A DNA stretch of 54,052 bases from positions 1-54,052 of the forward strand of contig CAZOIA010000010.1 of assembly GCA_964579675.1 (NCBI GenBank), written 5' to 3'. Positions within the stretch are counted from its first letter, which is position 1; each line of letters starts with the position of its first letter. Shown here piece after piece: positions 8,658 through 15,401 of this stretch. The DNA comes from CAZOIA01 sp964579675 (GTDB taxonomy: Bacteria; Planctomycetota; Phycisphaerae; UBA1845; PWPN01). The position numbers and the translations under genes were made by a program. The notes under the pieces are model-generated. The model was not told the DNA's origin. It saw nothing but the letters and a program-made list of their open reading frames with translations, and made no database searches.

Positions 8658-8888
8658 TCACTTCTTGCCCGCCGGCCCAGCCGCCCCGGCCATCGCCTGC
8701 ACCGCCTCGATCATCCCGGCAACGCGAGCCTTGACCGGCTCGGGCAGCGTCGGCCACGCCTCGACTACCCGCCGCAGGTCGGCATCCTCGGCGGTATTTC
8801 CGCCCGAACTGCTGGGGTTATTGCTGGGGGTCGGCGGCTCGCCGTTGTAAGTGCTTGTTTTGGCGTCGGTTACAGAATGGGCTTTCAG
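8658..8888 (-). CDS. Small hypothetical protein downstream of the recombinase remnant
   Basis: The C-terminal part (EDADLRRVVEAWPTLPEPVK, then ARVAGMIEAVQAM) matches a short protein type I associate with the 3' side of planctomycete recombinase genes: acidic start, AWPxLP, then a helix. The frame stays open upstream to 9122, but from ~8888 it only re-reads the tRNA-like segment and the recombinase in another frame (YPQGDSNPCLQDEN is the tRNA T-arm translated). The true start is therefore unclear, and the 5' limit given is where the protein-like sequence begins. It may use a rare start or be a remnant. Confidence 0.4.
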   Translation of the reverse strand: MKAHSVTDAKTSTYNGEPPTPSNNPSSSGGNTAEDADLRRVVEAWPTLPEPVKARVAGMIEAVQAMAGAAGPAGKK

Positions 8889-8930
8889 GTTCTCATCCTG
8901 AAGACAGGGGTTCGAGTCCCCTTGGGGGTA
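8883..8930 (+). other. 3' half of a tRNA-like sequence, probable attachment-site remnant
   Basis: An anticodon arm (TCAGG 8885-8889, seven-base loop 8890-8896 with CTC, CCTGA 8897-8901), a four-base variable loop, and a T arm (AGGGG, TTCGAGT, CCCCT; 8906-8922) are followed by a seven-base acceptor strand TGGGGGT. No D arm or matching 5' acceptor strand (ACCCCCA) occurs upstream at tRNA distance. Half tRNAs are normal products of integration by tyrosine recombinases. The recombinase remnant ends inside this segment on the other strand. Confidence 0.55.
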
Positions 8931-9281
8931 TAAGGTTCTTGTTAGGGTTATCGCAACCCGCCGCAGTATCGTGAAAAGCCCCGCAAGTCGTGGGGTTTTT
9001 CGTTTTGGGGCTCGGCTCTTGCGACGGTTCGCGGGTGTTCGCGTGCGGTTGCTGTGCCGGATTCCGTGCCGCGCAGCCCGCCCCCCCGGCGTCCGCGCCG
9101 ACGGCCCGCTCGAAGTGCTCATCCGTCACTTGCAGGTAGTGCTTGGCCGCGATGGGCTGGCTGTTGCCGATCCACGCGCACACCACGTGAAGCGGGAAGC
9201 TTTCGGCCAGCTCCGTTTCCCGGCTCGCACGCAGGTTGTGAAACAGCTTCGGCCAGGGCTTCAATCCGGCTCGCCGGCCGA
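8893..9281 (-). pseudogene. Tyrosine recombinase, C-terminal catalytic fragment
   Basis: Recognisable recombinase sequence starts near GLKPWPKLFHNLRASRETEL, with the box II H-x-x-R in HNLR. It continues to HVVCAWIGNSQPIAAKHYLQ, with the GNS and the catalytic Tyr in HYLQ. The box I Arg, the core-binding domain and everything upstream are missing. The frame is open to an ATG at 9357, but those residues are an out-of-frame reading of the methyltransferase start. The frame ends in PRGLEPLSSG, which is the tRNA T arm translated, so the gene runs into the attachment site. A CCCC/GGGG hairpin lies within its last codons. It cannot be active alone and marks a former integrated element. Confidence 0.75.
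8974..9000 (-). terminator. Hairpin with T tract near the recombinase 3' end
   Basis: On the minus strand ACCCC, a ~9-base loop and GGGG are followed by CTTTTC; on the plus strand the same hairpin is followed by TTTTT. It could terminate transcription in either direction. It sits inside the C-terminal codons of the recombinase remnant. Confidence 0.4.
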
Positions 9282-9371
9282 CAGCTCCTGACTGCAATGC
9301 AGCAGCCGGTACGGCACCTGCCGGTGATGGTTCAGAAAGGCGTTCTTGCCGATCCAATCCAGCGTAGGCAT
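9261..9371 (-). pseudogene. 5' remnant of a site-specific DNA methyltransferase
   Basis: 36 codons. The stretch DWIGKNAFLNHHRQVPYRLL matches the N-terminus I know from Type III-like (Mod) adenine methyltransferases, where it reads roughly WIGKxAVxNHHxEVPYRLL, then ELSxGDPD. Here ELSAGEPD is followed by TGA, and the DNA continues as recombinase in another frame. The junction is at about 9280. Everything needed for catalysis (DPPY, FxGxG) is gone. It starts 41 bases downstream of the HD hydrolase gene on the same strand, so the original operon probably read YwgA-like, HD hydrolase, methyltransferase. Confidence 0.6.
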
Positions 9372-9411
9372 TCGATGTGAGTCCCCTGCCTTTTGATCTG
9401 CGCTCCAGGAA

Positions 9412-10842
9412 TCACGCCGTTTCCCACTTGCGGACGATCTCGCGCAGTTTTTCGTATTCGCCTTCACCGGTCGCGCCGTCGTCAACGACATAGAGACGAC
9501 AGAGCCGGACGGCGAAGCCTGCGCACTGGCTCATGATGCTGTGTTCGATGTCCACCAACGAAACGGGTTCGGATTCGTTGCCACAGAACACCTTAATGAG
9601 CTCGTCCGCTTCCTCCGGTACCATCTTGCGTGCCTCTTCGGCGGTCATGGCCGGACCGCGTTTCTCGAATCGAAGCGGAAGGGTTTGGCAATACATAAAA
9701 CGCCAAAGTGGCAAGCGTGTGTCTTGTGCAAGCCCCACCAATCTGTGCCGGCAGTTTACCCTGAACGCCGTGGCCTTGGCGCCGGCGCTTCCCCCTTCCT
9801 GCAAATCGCAAACTTCATGAAGAAGCTTCGGCGGCCGTCGATCAAGAAGAGATTGTGCGATAGTCTGAATCTTCTCGTCTTCGTCGCCGGTAGCCTTTTC
9901 GATAAGCCCGTCGAGATACGCGTCCGTGAAGGTCCGCAGTTTGGGGGACTTCACCCGTTCCTCGACTGCTGCCCTGTCCGCAGGAAGGTCGTACTGGCTC
10001 GGCTTCTCATCGCGGATGCGTCGGATAAGCTGACGTGCTGCCTCTTCAAAAGCATACGTCGTCTTGTGCCAATAAACTGTGCGGTGCATGAAATAGCGAG
10101 CGAAGAGGTATTGCTCAGCGGCCAGCAGAGCCTTCTCGTCAACCCCGAGCCGTCCGTTTGGGCTGACACGTAAAGAATTTAAAAGGTAATTCAGGTCGAT
10201 AGAGCCATATGGTACCCCGGCTGCCCGGGAATCACGGAGCAAGTAGTCGAGGCGGTCCATGTCAAAAGAGCTGTTTATCAGTTTACTCCATTGTGGGTCT
10301 GCGGCTTTCGTCCGTCCGAACAGGTCTGCGACTCGCTTCGCTCGTTCTTCCCCGCCTATCGCGTCAACCAGTTCTTGCTGGTTCGACACGATAATCTGTC
10401 CAAGCTCGACATGACTGGGATACGGCGTGACGGACTTGTGTGTTTGCTTAGCAGGTCTCGCGGCATCATGGACAAACCCCCCAACAAGTTGGACGTTATC
10501 GACGCCCTCCATCAAGTGCGAGTAGGGGTAGTGCCCGATGTCGTGGAGCAGCGCGGCCAGGCGCAAATCAGCAACTCGCTCATCGGTCAACTCGCTGAGG
10601 TGAATCTGCTTCGCGGTGTTGAGAATCCGTCGCATGATGCCGAACACGCCCAAGCTATGCGCAAATCGCGTGTGCGTGGCGTTCGGGTAGACAAGGTGCC
10701 CCATCCCCAATTGCTTGATGAAGCGTAGACGTTGGAACAACGCGGTATCGACGATACGCCATTCCTGGTTATCAAGCTCGATGTCGTCGTGGATTGAGTC
10801 CACGACGATTCTGCGTCGCCCTTCAGGGCGGGAGGAGGGCAT
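9412..10842 (-). CDS. HD-domain phosphohydrolase (YwfO/SAMHD1-like)
   Basis: 476 residues from the ATG at 10842, which overlaps the end of the upstream gene by 20 bases. HD metal ligands are visible in order: HTRFAHSLG (His ~62), LLHDIGHYPYSH (His100-Asp101) and DMDRLDYLLRD. The order and spacing match the dGTPase/SAMHD1-type branch of HD proteins, which hydrolyse deoxynucleoside triphosphates or other nucleotides. In Bacillus subtilis the YwfO HD protein is encoded next to YwgA, and here a YwgA-like gene precedes it, so this is a recurring pair. Substrate is not known from sequence. Nucleotide-depleting HD enzymes also occur in phage defence, which fits the accessory surroundings. The ~200 residues after the HD core are less conserved. 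Confidence 0.85.
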   Translation of the reverse strand: MPSSRPEGRRRIVVDSIHDDIELDNQEWRIVDTALFQRLRFIKQLGMGHLVYPNATHTRFAHSLGVFGIMRRILNTAKQIHLSELTDERVADLRLAALLHDIGHYPYSHLMEGVDNVQLVGGFVHDAARPAKQTHKSVTPYPSHVELGQIIVSNQQELVDAIGGEERAKRVADLFGRTKAADPQWSKLINSSFDMDRLDYLLRDSRAAGVPYGSIDLNYLLNSLRVSPNGRLGVDEKALLAAEQYLFARYFMHRTVYWHKTTYAFEEAARQLIRRIRDEKPSQYDLPADRAAVEERVKSPKLRTFTDAYLDGLIEKATGDEDEKIQTIAQSLLDRRPPKLLHEVCDLQEGGSAGAKATAFRVNCRHRLVGLAQDTRLPLWRFMYCQTLPLRFEKRGPAMTAEEARKMVPEEADELIKVFCGNESEPVSLVDIEHSIMSQCAGFAVRLCRLYVVDDGATGEGEYEKLREIVRKWETA

Positions 10843-11314
10843 TGGTGCGCAGCTCCGAGAGTGCGGTCCCAACTTCGCTCTGTGAGAAGTCTTTACCGTA
10901 GCGACGAAGAAGCGGCACGATAGCTTCCGTGTCGGCACGGGGGACTTGGCGACGGTCCACAAGGTAGTGTACCGAAGCGAGCAGCTCAAGCCTTCGAGCT
11001 GCGTCATTAGTGTCGGCGGGAATAAGCCGCTTGATGCGCTCCAGCCGACTCGTCACGGTGCTGTCGAGCATCCATCCACTCGACTCGTCTTCCCCGGCTG
11101 ATACTTCCGCTTCAATGCTGAACACGTCACGTGTCAGCTCGGGGGAGTACGGCCCACGCAAATACCAACGGAAAAAGTGCCCGCAATCGTGCCCGGCGGC
11201 TTTCGCGAGATACATCGCCTTCTGCACCATGAGGCGTCCAGCGAATTCCCCCAGGTTCAACGGAACACCAAGAGCTTCGAGGGTCAGCCTCGTACCGATC
11301 TGCTGTTCGTTCAT
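10823..11314 (-). CDS. YwgA-like protein
   Basis: 163 residues. The N-terminal part (FAGRLMVQKAMYLAKAAGHD then HFFRWYLRGPYSPELTRDVF) carries the LQKxxYLAxxxG...WYxxGPYSPxLTxD signature of YwgA-like proteins, distantly reminiscent of the Panacea/DUF4065 fold. The remainder is helical. Function is unknown; partnership with an HD phosphohydrolase is the main clue. GGAGG lies eight bases upstream of the ATG at 11314, and a near-consensus promoter lies just ahead (11359-11387). It is the first gene of an operon with the HD hydrolase and, formerly, a methyltransferase. The gene is less GC-rich than its flanks by eye. Confidence 0.7.
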   Translation of the reverse strand: MNEQQIGTRLTLEALGVPLNLGEFAGRLMVQKAMYLAKAAGHDCGHFFRWYLRGPYSPELTRDVFSIEAEVSAGEDESSGWMLDSTVTSRLERIKRLIPADTNDAARRLELLASVHYLVDRRQVPRADTEAIVPLLRRYGKDFSQSEVGTALSELRTNALLPP

Positions 11315-11741
11315 TGGCGTGCCCTCCGTGGTTCCCCAGCGTTCGGATTGCGTCAGGTATTCTATCGCCTAGAAATCGTCTTGTAAATGCCGATTTACGC
11401 GGATGCCGTTGTGCCAACCGCACTTACAGTCCAGGCCCTCCAATGGCCGCACAGTAGACGGCCCTCCCGCCGGCTTGTCAAGCTGGCATATTCATCGGCA
11501 ACCGGTAGCACAATCCGCGAGTGCCGGACCGCCACGGTCGCTCCGGCGCAAGGCTGTAGCGGGTGTCCAGGTAGCAGGGCCCCAATCGTGACGGAAAGCC
11601 GGACAGCCGCAGCCTGTGGGTCCTTCCTTGACAGCTTTCGCCGCGTCCGCCCCCGGAACCGTCGAACGGCGGATTCTGTGTGTTGGGGATCATGTCAGCG
11701 TTCCAGCAGCTCGGACAGGTCCATCCGGGCCATCACGGCGG
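11315..11741. other. Intergenic region upstream of the YwgA-HD operon
   Basis: 427 bases with the promoter at 11359-11387. A second minus-strand candidate is TTGACA (11481-11476), an 18-base spacer and TCTACT (11457-11452). Open frames here (for example 11478-11693 minus) lack ribosome-binding sites and protein-like composition, so I see no gene. Confidence 0.4.
11359..11387 (-). promoter_or_regulatory. Sigma70-like promoter of the YwgA-HD operon
   Basis: On the minus strand TTTACA (11387-11382), a 17-base spacer and TAGAAT (11364-11359): five of six matches in each box. The predicted start is near 11352, giving a leader of about 38 bases with a GGAGG site before the ATG at 11314. Confidence 0.7.
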
Positions 11742-12035
11742 CTATCCATGCGTCCAGGGCCTCGGGCGTGAAGGGGGCAGGTGGCCGCGGAAGCGGGCGG
11801 CCAGGGCGGCGCACCAATACGCCTGATTCGTCGGCAGCAGCGCCGCCACCGACTCGCCTTCCCGGGTGACGGTCAGCCGCCGGCCGTGTTCCACCCGGTC
11901 CCGCACCGCCGCCAGGGTCGGCGGGGTTGCTGCCCTTGCCAAGCTGCCGTTGCCCGATGCCGGGCCGTTGCTTCTGCTGCGCCGTCGGGGTGATTGGGTT
12001 CTCGTGCCGCCTTTGCCGGTTGCCCGCTTTGCCAT
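11742..12035 (-). CDS. Phd/YefM-like antitoxin, orphan
   Basis: 97 residues starting at ATG 12035 with AGGTGAG close upstream; the open frame extends to 12302 without support. After ~45 basic low-complexity residues, TPPTLAAVRDRVEHGRRLTV followed by TREGESVAALLP has the prevent-host-death pattern: a helix, then a strand with xVTRxGxxVAxLxP. Such proteins bind operators and neutralise toxins such as Doc or PIN/RelE types. No toxin gene is adjacent on either side, so it may be an orphan or regulate something else. The long basic N-terminal extension is unusual. Confidence 0.5.
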   Translation of the reverse strand: MAKRATGKGGTRTQSPRRRSRSNGPASGNGSLARAATPPTLAAVRDRVEHGRRLTVTREGESVAALLPTNQAYWCAALAARFRGHLPPSRPRPWTHG

Positions 12036-12350
12036 AGTCTCACCTGTGCCTCGTCTGAAGCGGTGACGAGCATACCGCGAAGCCGGCCGGCCGGACAACC
12101 ACCCGGCCCGCGCATAGAAAAGGCCGCCCTTGTGGCGGCCTCGTTGGGGGCGAATTCTCAATAGCTCATGCGGACTGCAACTCCAATTCGTCCGCCGATG
12201 TTGTTCGCGTGTTGACAGGAGAGTCCATCGCCGCCGCGTATGCCTTCCGCCGGCCCAACGTTCGCGGGGCGCGTCAGGCCATTCCCGGAAAGACGAGGCC
12301 AAGGCTTCCTGGGAGCCCCGTCGGTTCTGTCAGGGACCTTGCCGTGAGGT
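12036..12350. other. Gap between the Phd-like gene and the sulfatase
   Basis: 315 bases. Apart from the terminator at 12116-12140, nothing is recognised. Frames crossing it look like shadows. Confidence 0.4.
12116..12140 (-). terminator. Rho-independent terminator
   Basis: On the minus strand GGCCGCC, loop ACAAG, GGCGGCC and then TTTTCT (plus-strand stem 12122-12128 with 12134-12140). It is ~210 bases past the sulfatase stop and before the Phd-like gene, and would separate the two. Confidence 0.75.
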
Positions 12351-14537
12351 TCAGTCTCGCCCCGCCCACTTCTTGAATGAAGCTCGGTCGAGAACACCCC
12401 AGTACACTCGCACGTCCTCGATCAGACCGCGAAAACAAAGCGGGCCCTCGTACTCGCCGGCGGCCTGGCCCGCGTCGGCGCCCACACTGAACGCATCAGC
12501 GGGCCGATCGTTGACATGAAACCCGTCCTCGAGCCGGGCGACCGGTTCGCCGTTGACCCACAACGTGATGCGGGCATCGGCATCGACCGTGGCGGCCAGA
12601 TGCTCCCACTCACCCAGCCGGCATACCTGCTTGGCTTGAACGTGGAAGCGGTTCTGGCCCGCGTAGAGCGTAAACTGGGGGTAGCCGTCCTTAAGATGGA
12701 GAGTGTAGCCGAACGAACGATTCCCGTGAGCCATGATCACTCCGTCGCCGGCAGCCGGCTTGCACCAGGCCCCGACCGTGATCGGCCGATAGGTCGGATT
12801 CAGACTGGCAGGCGAGCCCTGCGTGTGGACCGATCCGGTTCCGTCGAGTGCAATGGCCTTGCCGGACCGTCCCTCGACAATCGATGCCTTCTCCATCAAC
12901 CCGGTGTGCCCGCGCCCCGAGGCGTCTTGGACCCGGTTGCCGTCCGTCTCAGCGAAGTCCCAGCGGAGGACCAGGGCCAATTCGACCTTGTTGGGCTCCG
13001 GGGGCGCCGGCGGCTCCTGGAACTGATCCACTCTGTAGAGCTTGCGCAAGCGGACAAGCTCCGCTTTGAGATCCCTGACAACCTGGGTGTAAGCGGTGTC
13101 TTCGTACACGCTGCGGAGTTCGTCGGGATCGTTTCGCAGATCGAACAGCTCCCACTCGCGGATGTCGTAGTAGTGAATCAGCTTGTAACGGGAAGTGCGG
13201 ACGCCGCAGTGTCGCCGTACATCATGCCAGCCGGGGAATTCGAAGTAGTGGTAGTAGATGGACTCTCGCCAGTCGTCCGGCTCCTCGCCCTCGAGCAGGG
13301 GTACAACGCTGCGACCTTGCATGTCAGACGGGATTGCGACGCCGCAGATATCGAGGAAGGTTTCTGCGAAATCGAGGTTCTGTACGAGGTGACGCTCCCG
13401 GGAGCGCGGCTTGATCGTCCCCGGCCAGCGGACAATCAGCGGCATGGTCAGGGATTCCTCGTACATCCAGCGCTTATCGATCCACCCGTGGTCCCCCAGA
13501 TAGAAACCCTGATCCGACGAGTATATCACAACCGTGTCGTCCGCCAGGCCCGATTTTTCCAGATACTTCAGTAATCGCCCGATGTTGTCATCAACGGACG
13601 CGACGCACCGCAGGTAATCCTTGATGTAACGCTGGTAGTTCCATTTGACCCGGTCGCGCCCCTTGAGGTTCGCCCGCAGCATCTTATCATTCCTGGGCTC
13701 ATAGGCGGCGTTCCAAAGCGCAAGCTGCTCGGGCGTCATATTGTCCGGCGGCCTGAGTTTGAGATCCTTCTCGTTCAGGTGTTTGGCAATGGTCATCGTC
13801 TGCAGCTTGGCGGCACTGGTTCTCCCCTCGTAGTCGTCGAACAGGGTGGCGGGTTCGGGGATGTGGACTCCGTCGTACAACGTGAGATGTTGCGGGCCCG
13901 GCTCCCAGTGCCGGTGGGGTGCCTTGTGCTGCGACATCAGGAAAAACGGTTTGTCCGGATCACGACCCTTGGCAAGCCAGTCCAGCGTGAGGTCGGTCGT
14001 AATGTCCGTCACATACCCGGTGTACTGGTTGACGCCTTTTGGCGTGCGAAAGGTCGGATTGTAGTAACGACCCTGGCCGGGCAGGACTTCCCAGTAATCG
14101 AAGCCGGTCGGATCGCTCTTGAGATGCCACTTGCCGATCATCGCCGTCTGGTAGCCGGCCCGCTGCAGCAGCTTCGGAAACGTCTGTTGAGATCCGTCGA
14201 ATCTGACCCGATTGTCGATTACGCCGTTAATATGGCTGTGTTTGCCGGTGAGGATAACGGCTCGGCTGGGGGCGCAAATGGAGTTGGTGCAGAAGCAGTT
14301 GAGGAACAGCATGCCCTCGTCGGCCAACCGGTCCAGGTTAGGCGTCCTGTTGATCTTGGAACCGTAGGCACCGATCGCGTGACGCGCGTGGTCATCCGTG
14401 AAGATGAACAGCACATTAGGCCTTTTCGCCGGCGCCTTGTTCTCAGCGGCCATACTTGCGTGAATCGCCGTGACCATGGTCAACAAGAAGACGGTCCCCG
14501 GTCTGACGAGCGCAGTCAAATCACTTCGTAATCGCAT
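12351..14537 (-). CDS. Secreted sulfatase with C-terminal LamG-like domain
   Basis: 728 residues. A signal peptide (ALVRPGTVFLLTMVTAIHASMA) is followed by the sulfatase fold: metal-binding FTDDHARHAIG (Asp48-Asp49), then Cys88 in CAPSRAVILTGKH. The Cys-x-Pro-Ser-Arg site is the one converted to formylglycine. Conserved later parts are GKWHLKSDPTGFDYWEVLPG, DNIGRLLKYLEKSGLADDTVVIYSSDQG and GDHGWIDKRWMYEE. Residues ~530-725 form a concanavalin/LamG-like domain (LVLRWDFAETDGNRVQDASG ... GLIEDVRVYWGVLDRASF), probably for glycan binding. It likely desulfates polysaccharides in the periplasm or outside. AGAGGT precedes the ATG at 14537; a terminator lies downstream at 12116-12140. No maturase is encoded in the window. 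Confidence 0.9.
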   Translation of the reverse strand: MRLRSDLTALVRPGTVFLLTMVTAIHASMAAENKAPAKRPNVLFIFTDDHARHAIGAYGSKINRTPNLDRLADEGMLFLNCFCTNSICAPSRAVILTGKHSHINGVIDNRVRFDGSQQTFPKLLQRAGYQTAMIGKWHLKSDPTGFDYWEVLPGQGRYYNPTFRTPKGVNQYTGYVTDITTDLTLDWLAKGRDPDKPFFLMSQHKAPHRHWEPGPQHLTLYDGVHIPEPATLFDDYEGRTSAAKLQTMTIAKHLNEKDLKLRPPDNMTPEQLALWNAAYEPRNDKMLRANLKGRDRVKWNYQRYIKDYLRCVASVDDNIGRLLKYLEKSGLADDTVVIYSSDQGFYLGDHGWIDKRWMYEESLTMPLIVRWPGTIKPRSRERHLVQNLDFAETFLDICGVAIPSDMQGRSVVPLLEGEEPDDWRESIYYHYFEFPGWHDVRRHCGVRTSRYKLIHYYDIREWELFDLRNDPDELRSVYEDTAYTQVVRDLKAELVRLRKLYRVDQFQEPPAPPEPNKVELALVLRWDFAETDGNRVQDASGRGHTGLMEKASIVEGRSGKAIALDGTGSVHTQGSPASLNPTYRPITVGAWCKPAAGDGVIMAHGNRSFGYTLHLKDGYPQFTLYAGQNRFHVQAKQVCRLGEWEHLAATVDADARITLWVNGEPVARLEDGFHVNDRPADAFSVGADAGQAAGEYEGPLCFRGLIEDVRVYWGVLDRASFKKWAGRD

Positions 14538-14879
14538 GGTAACCTCTGTAAAGTGTGTTTCTGCTCAGCCACGTAGCACGTTTCAAGGTGTGCGGGCCGC
14601 CGCCACCCGCTTGTCCAAAGCAACACAGGCACGCCATATTAACCCCAACATTGCATAACGCAACGTTGGGGAATTGAGAACTGAGAATTGAGGAAAGGCG
14701 TTACATGCCCCCTGTGGCTCGATTCCACCTGGAGTGAGATCCTGCAACAACCGGGGAGGGGCCGAAATCGCCGGTCCCCACAGGCGAATCGTGCCAGGGG
14801 GGTCTCGATTTCCGCAACCAGGGGCTTAACTGAAACTCACCGATCTCGATAACAATGAGTCGCGGGCGAGCGTGCCCGG
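14538..14879. other. Intergenic region between sulfatase and leuD-like gene
   Basis: 342 bases without a gene. It holds the inverted repeat at 14643-14671 and, directly after it, an imperfect simple repeat based on ATTGAGA/ACTGAGA (14672-14692), AT-rich against its surroundings. Confidence 0.5.
14643..14671. repeat. 12-base inverted repeat upstream of the sulfatase
   Basis: CCCCAACATTGC (14643-14654) and GCAACGTTGGGG (14660-14671) pair with one mismatch around ATAAC. No T tract follows on either side, so an operator or small palindromic repeat is more likely than a terminator. Confidence 0.6.
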
Positions 14880-15389
14880 TCAGGCCTTCGCGTCGGCCCG
14901 GCGCTGCTTGAGACGCGGGATCAGCCCCCCGGCGCTGAGAATCTCCTGAATCAAGGGCGGTAGCGGTTGGCTCTCGAGTTCCCGGCCGGTGGTCAGGTTT
15001 CTGACCCTGCCTCTCGCGAGGTTCACCTCGGCCTTATGCCCCTGCTTGAAAGCGGCGGCTGCGCCCGGACAGGTCACTACGGGCAGCCCCAGGTTAATGG
15101 CGTTTCGATAGTAGATGCGGGCAAACGACTCCGCCACGATGCACGCGATGCCGAAGTACCGCAGAGCGGTGGCGGCCTGCTCGCGGGAGGAACCACAGCC
15201 GAAGTACTTACCGGCCACGATGATGTCGCCGGGGCGAGCCCGCTGGAGGAACTCGGGGTAGACGGTCTCAAAGGCATGCTTGGCTGTCTCGGCGGGGTCC
15301 AGAATCGACATGTATCGACCCGGGTAGATGACGTCAGTGTTCACGTCGTCGGGGAATGTCCACACGCGGCCGCGAAGCAAGGTTTCCAT
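14880..15389 (-). CDS. Aconitase-family small (swivel) subunit, LeuD/DmdB-like
   Basis: 169 residues, the usual length for the small subunit. It opens with FPDDVNTDVIYPGRYMSILD and carries the active-site loop YFGCGSSREQA, where the Ser-Arg contact substrate, then ESFARIYYRNAINLGLPVV. With the large subunit it makes a hydro-lyase that moves a hydroxyl group on a 2-alkylmalate-type substrate. LeuD (isopropylmalate), AksE (homoaconitate) and DmdB (2,3-dimethylmalate) share this fold, and I cannot tell them apart by eye. It starts 12 bases after the large subunit gene. No 2-isopropylmalate synthase gene is present in the window, so leucine synthesis is not proven. Confidence 0.85.
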   Translation of the reverse strand: METLLRGRVWTFPDDVNTDVIYPGRYMSILDPAETAKHAFETVYPEFLQRARPGDIIVAGKYFGCGSSREQAATALRYFGIACIVAESFARIYYRNAINLGLPVVTCPGAAAAFKQGHKAEVNLARGRVRNLTTGRELESQPLPPLIQEILSAGGLIPRLKQRRADAKA

Positions 15390-15401
15390 CGTGGTGGCGC
15401 C

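Noticed and set aside
8883..8930. A complete tRNA-Glu gene
   Set aside because: Only the anticodon and T arms fold; no D arm or 5' acceptor strand is present upstream.
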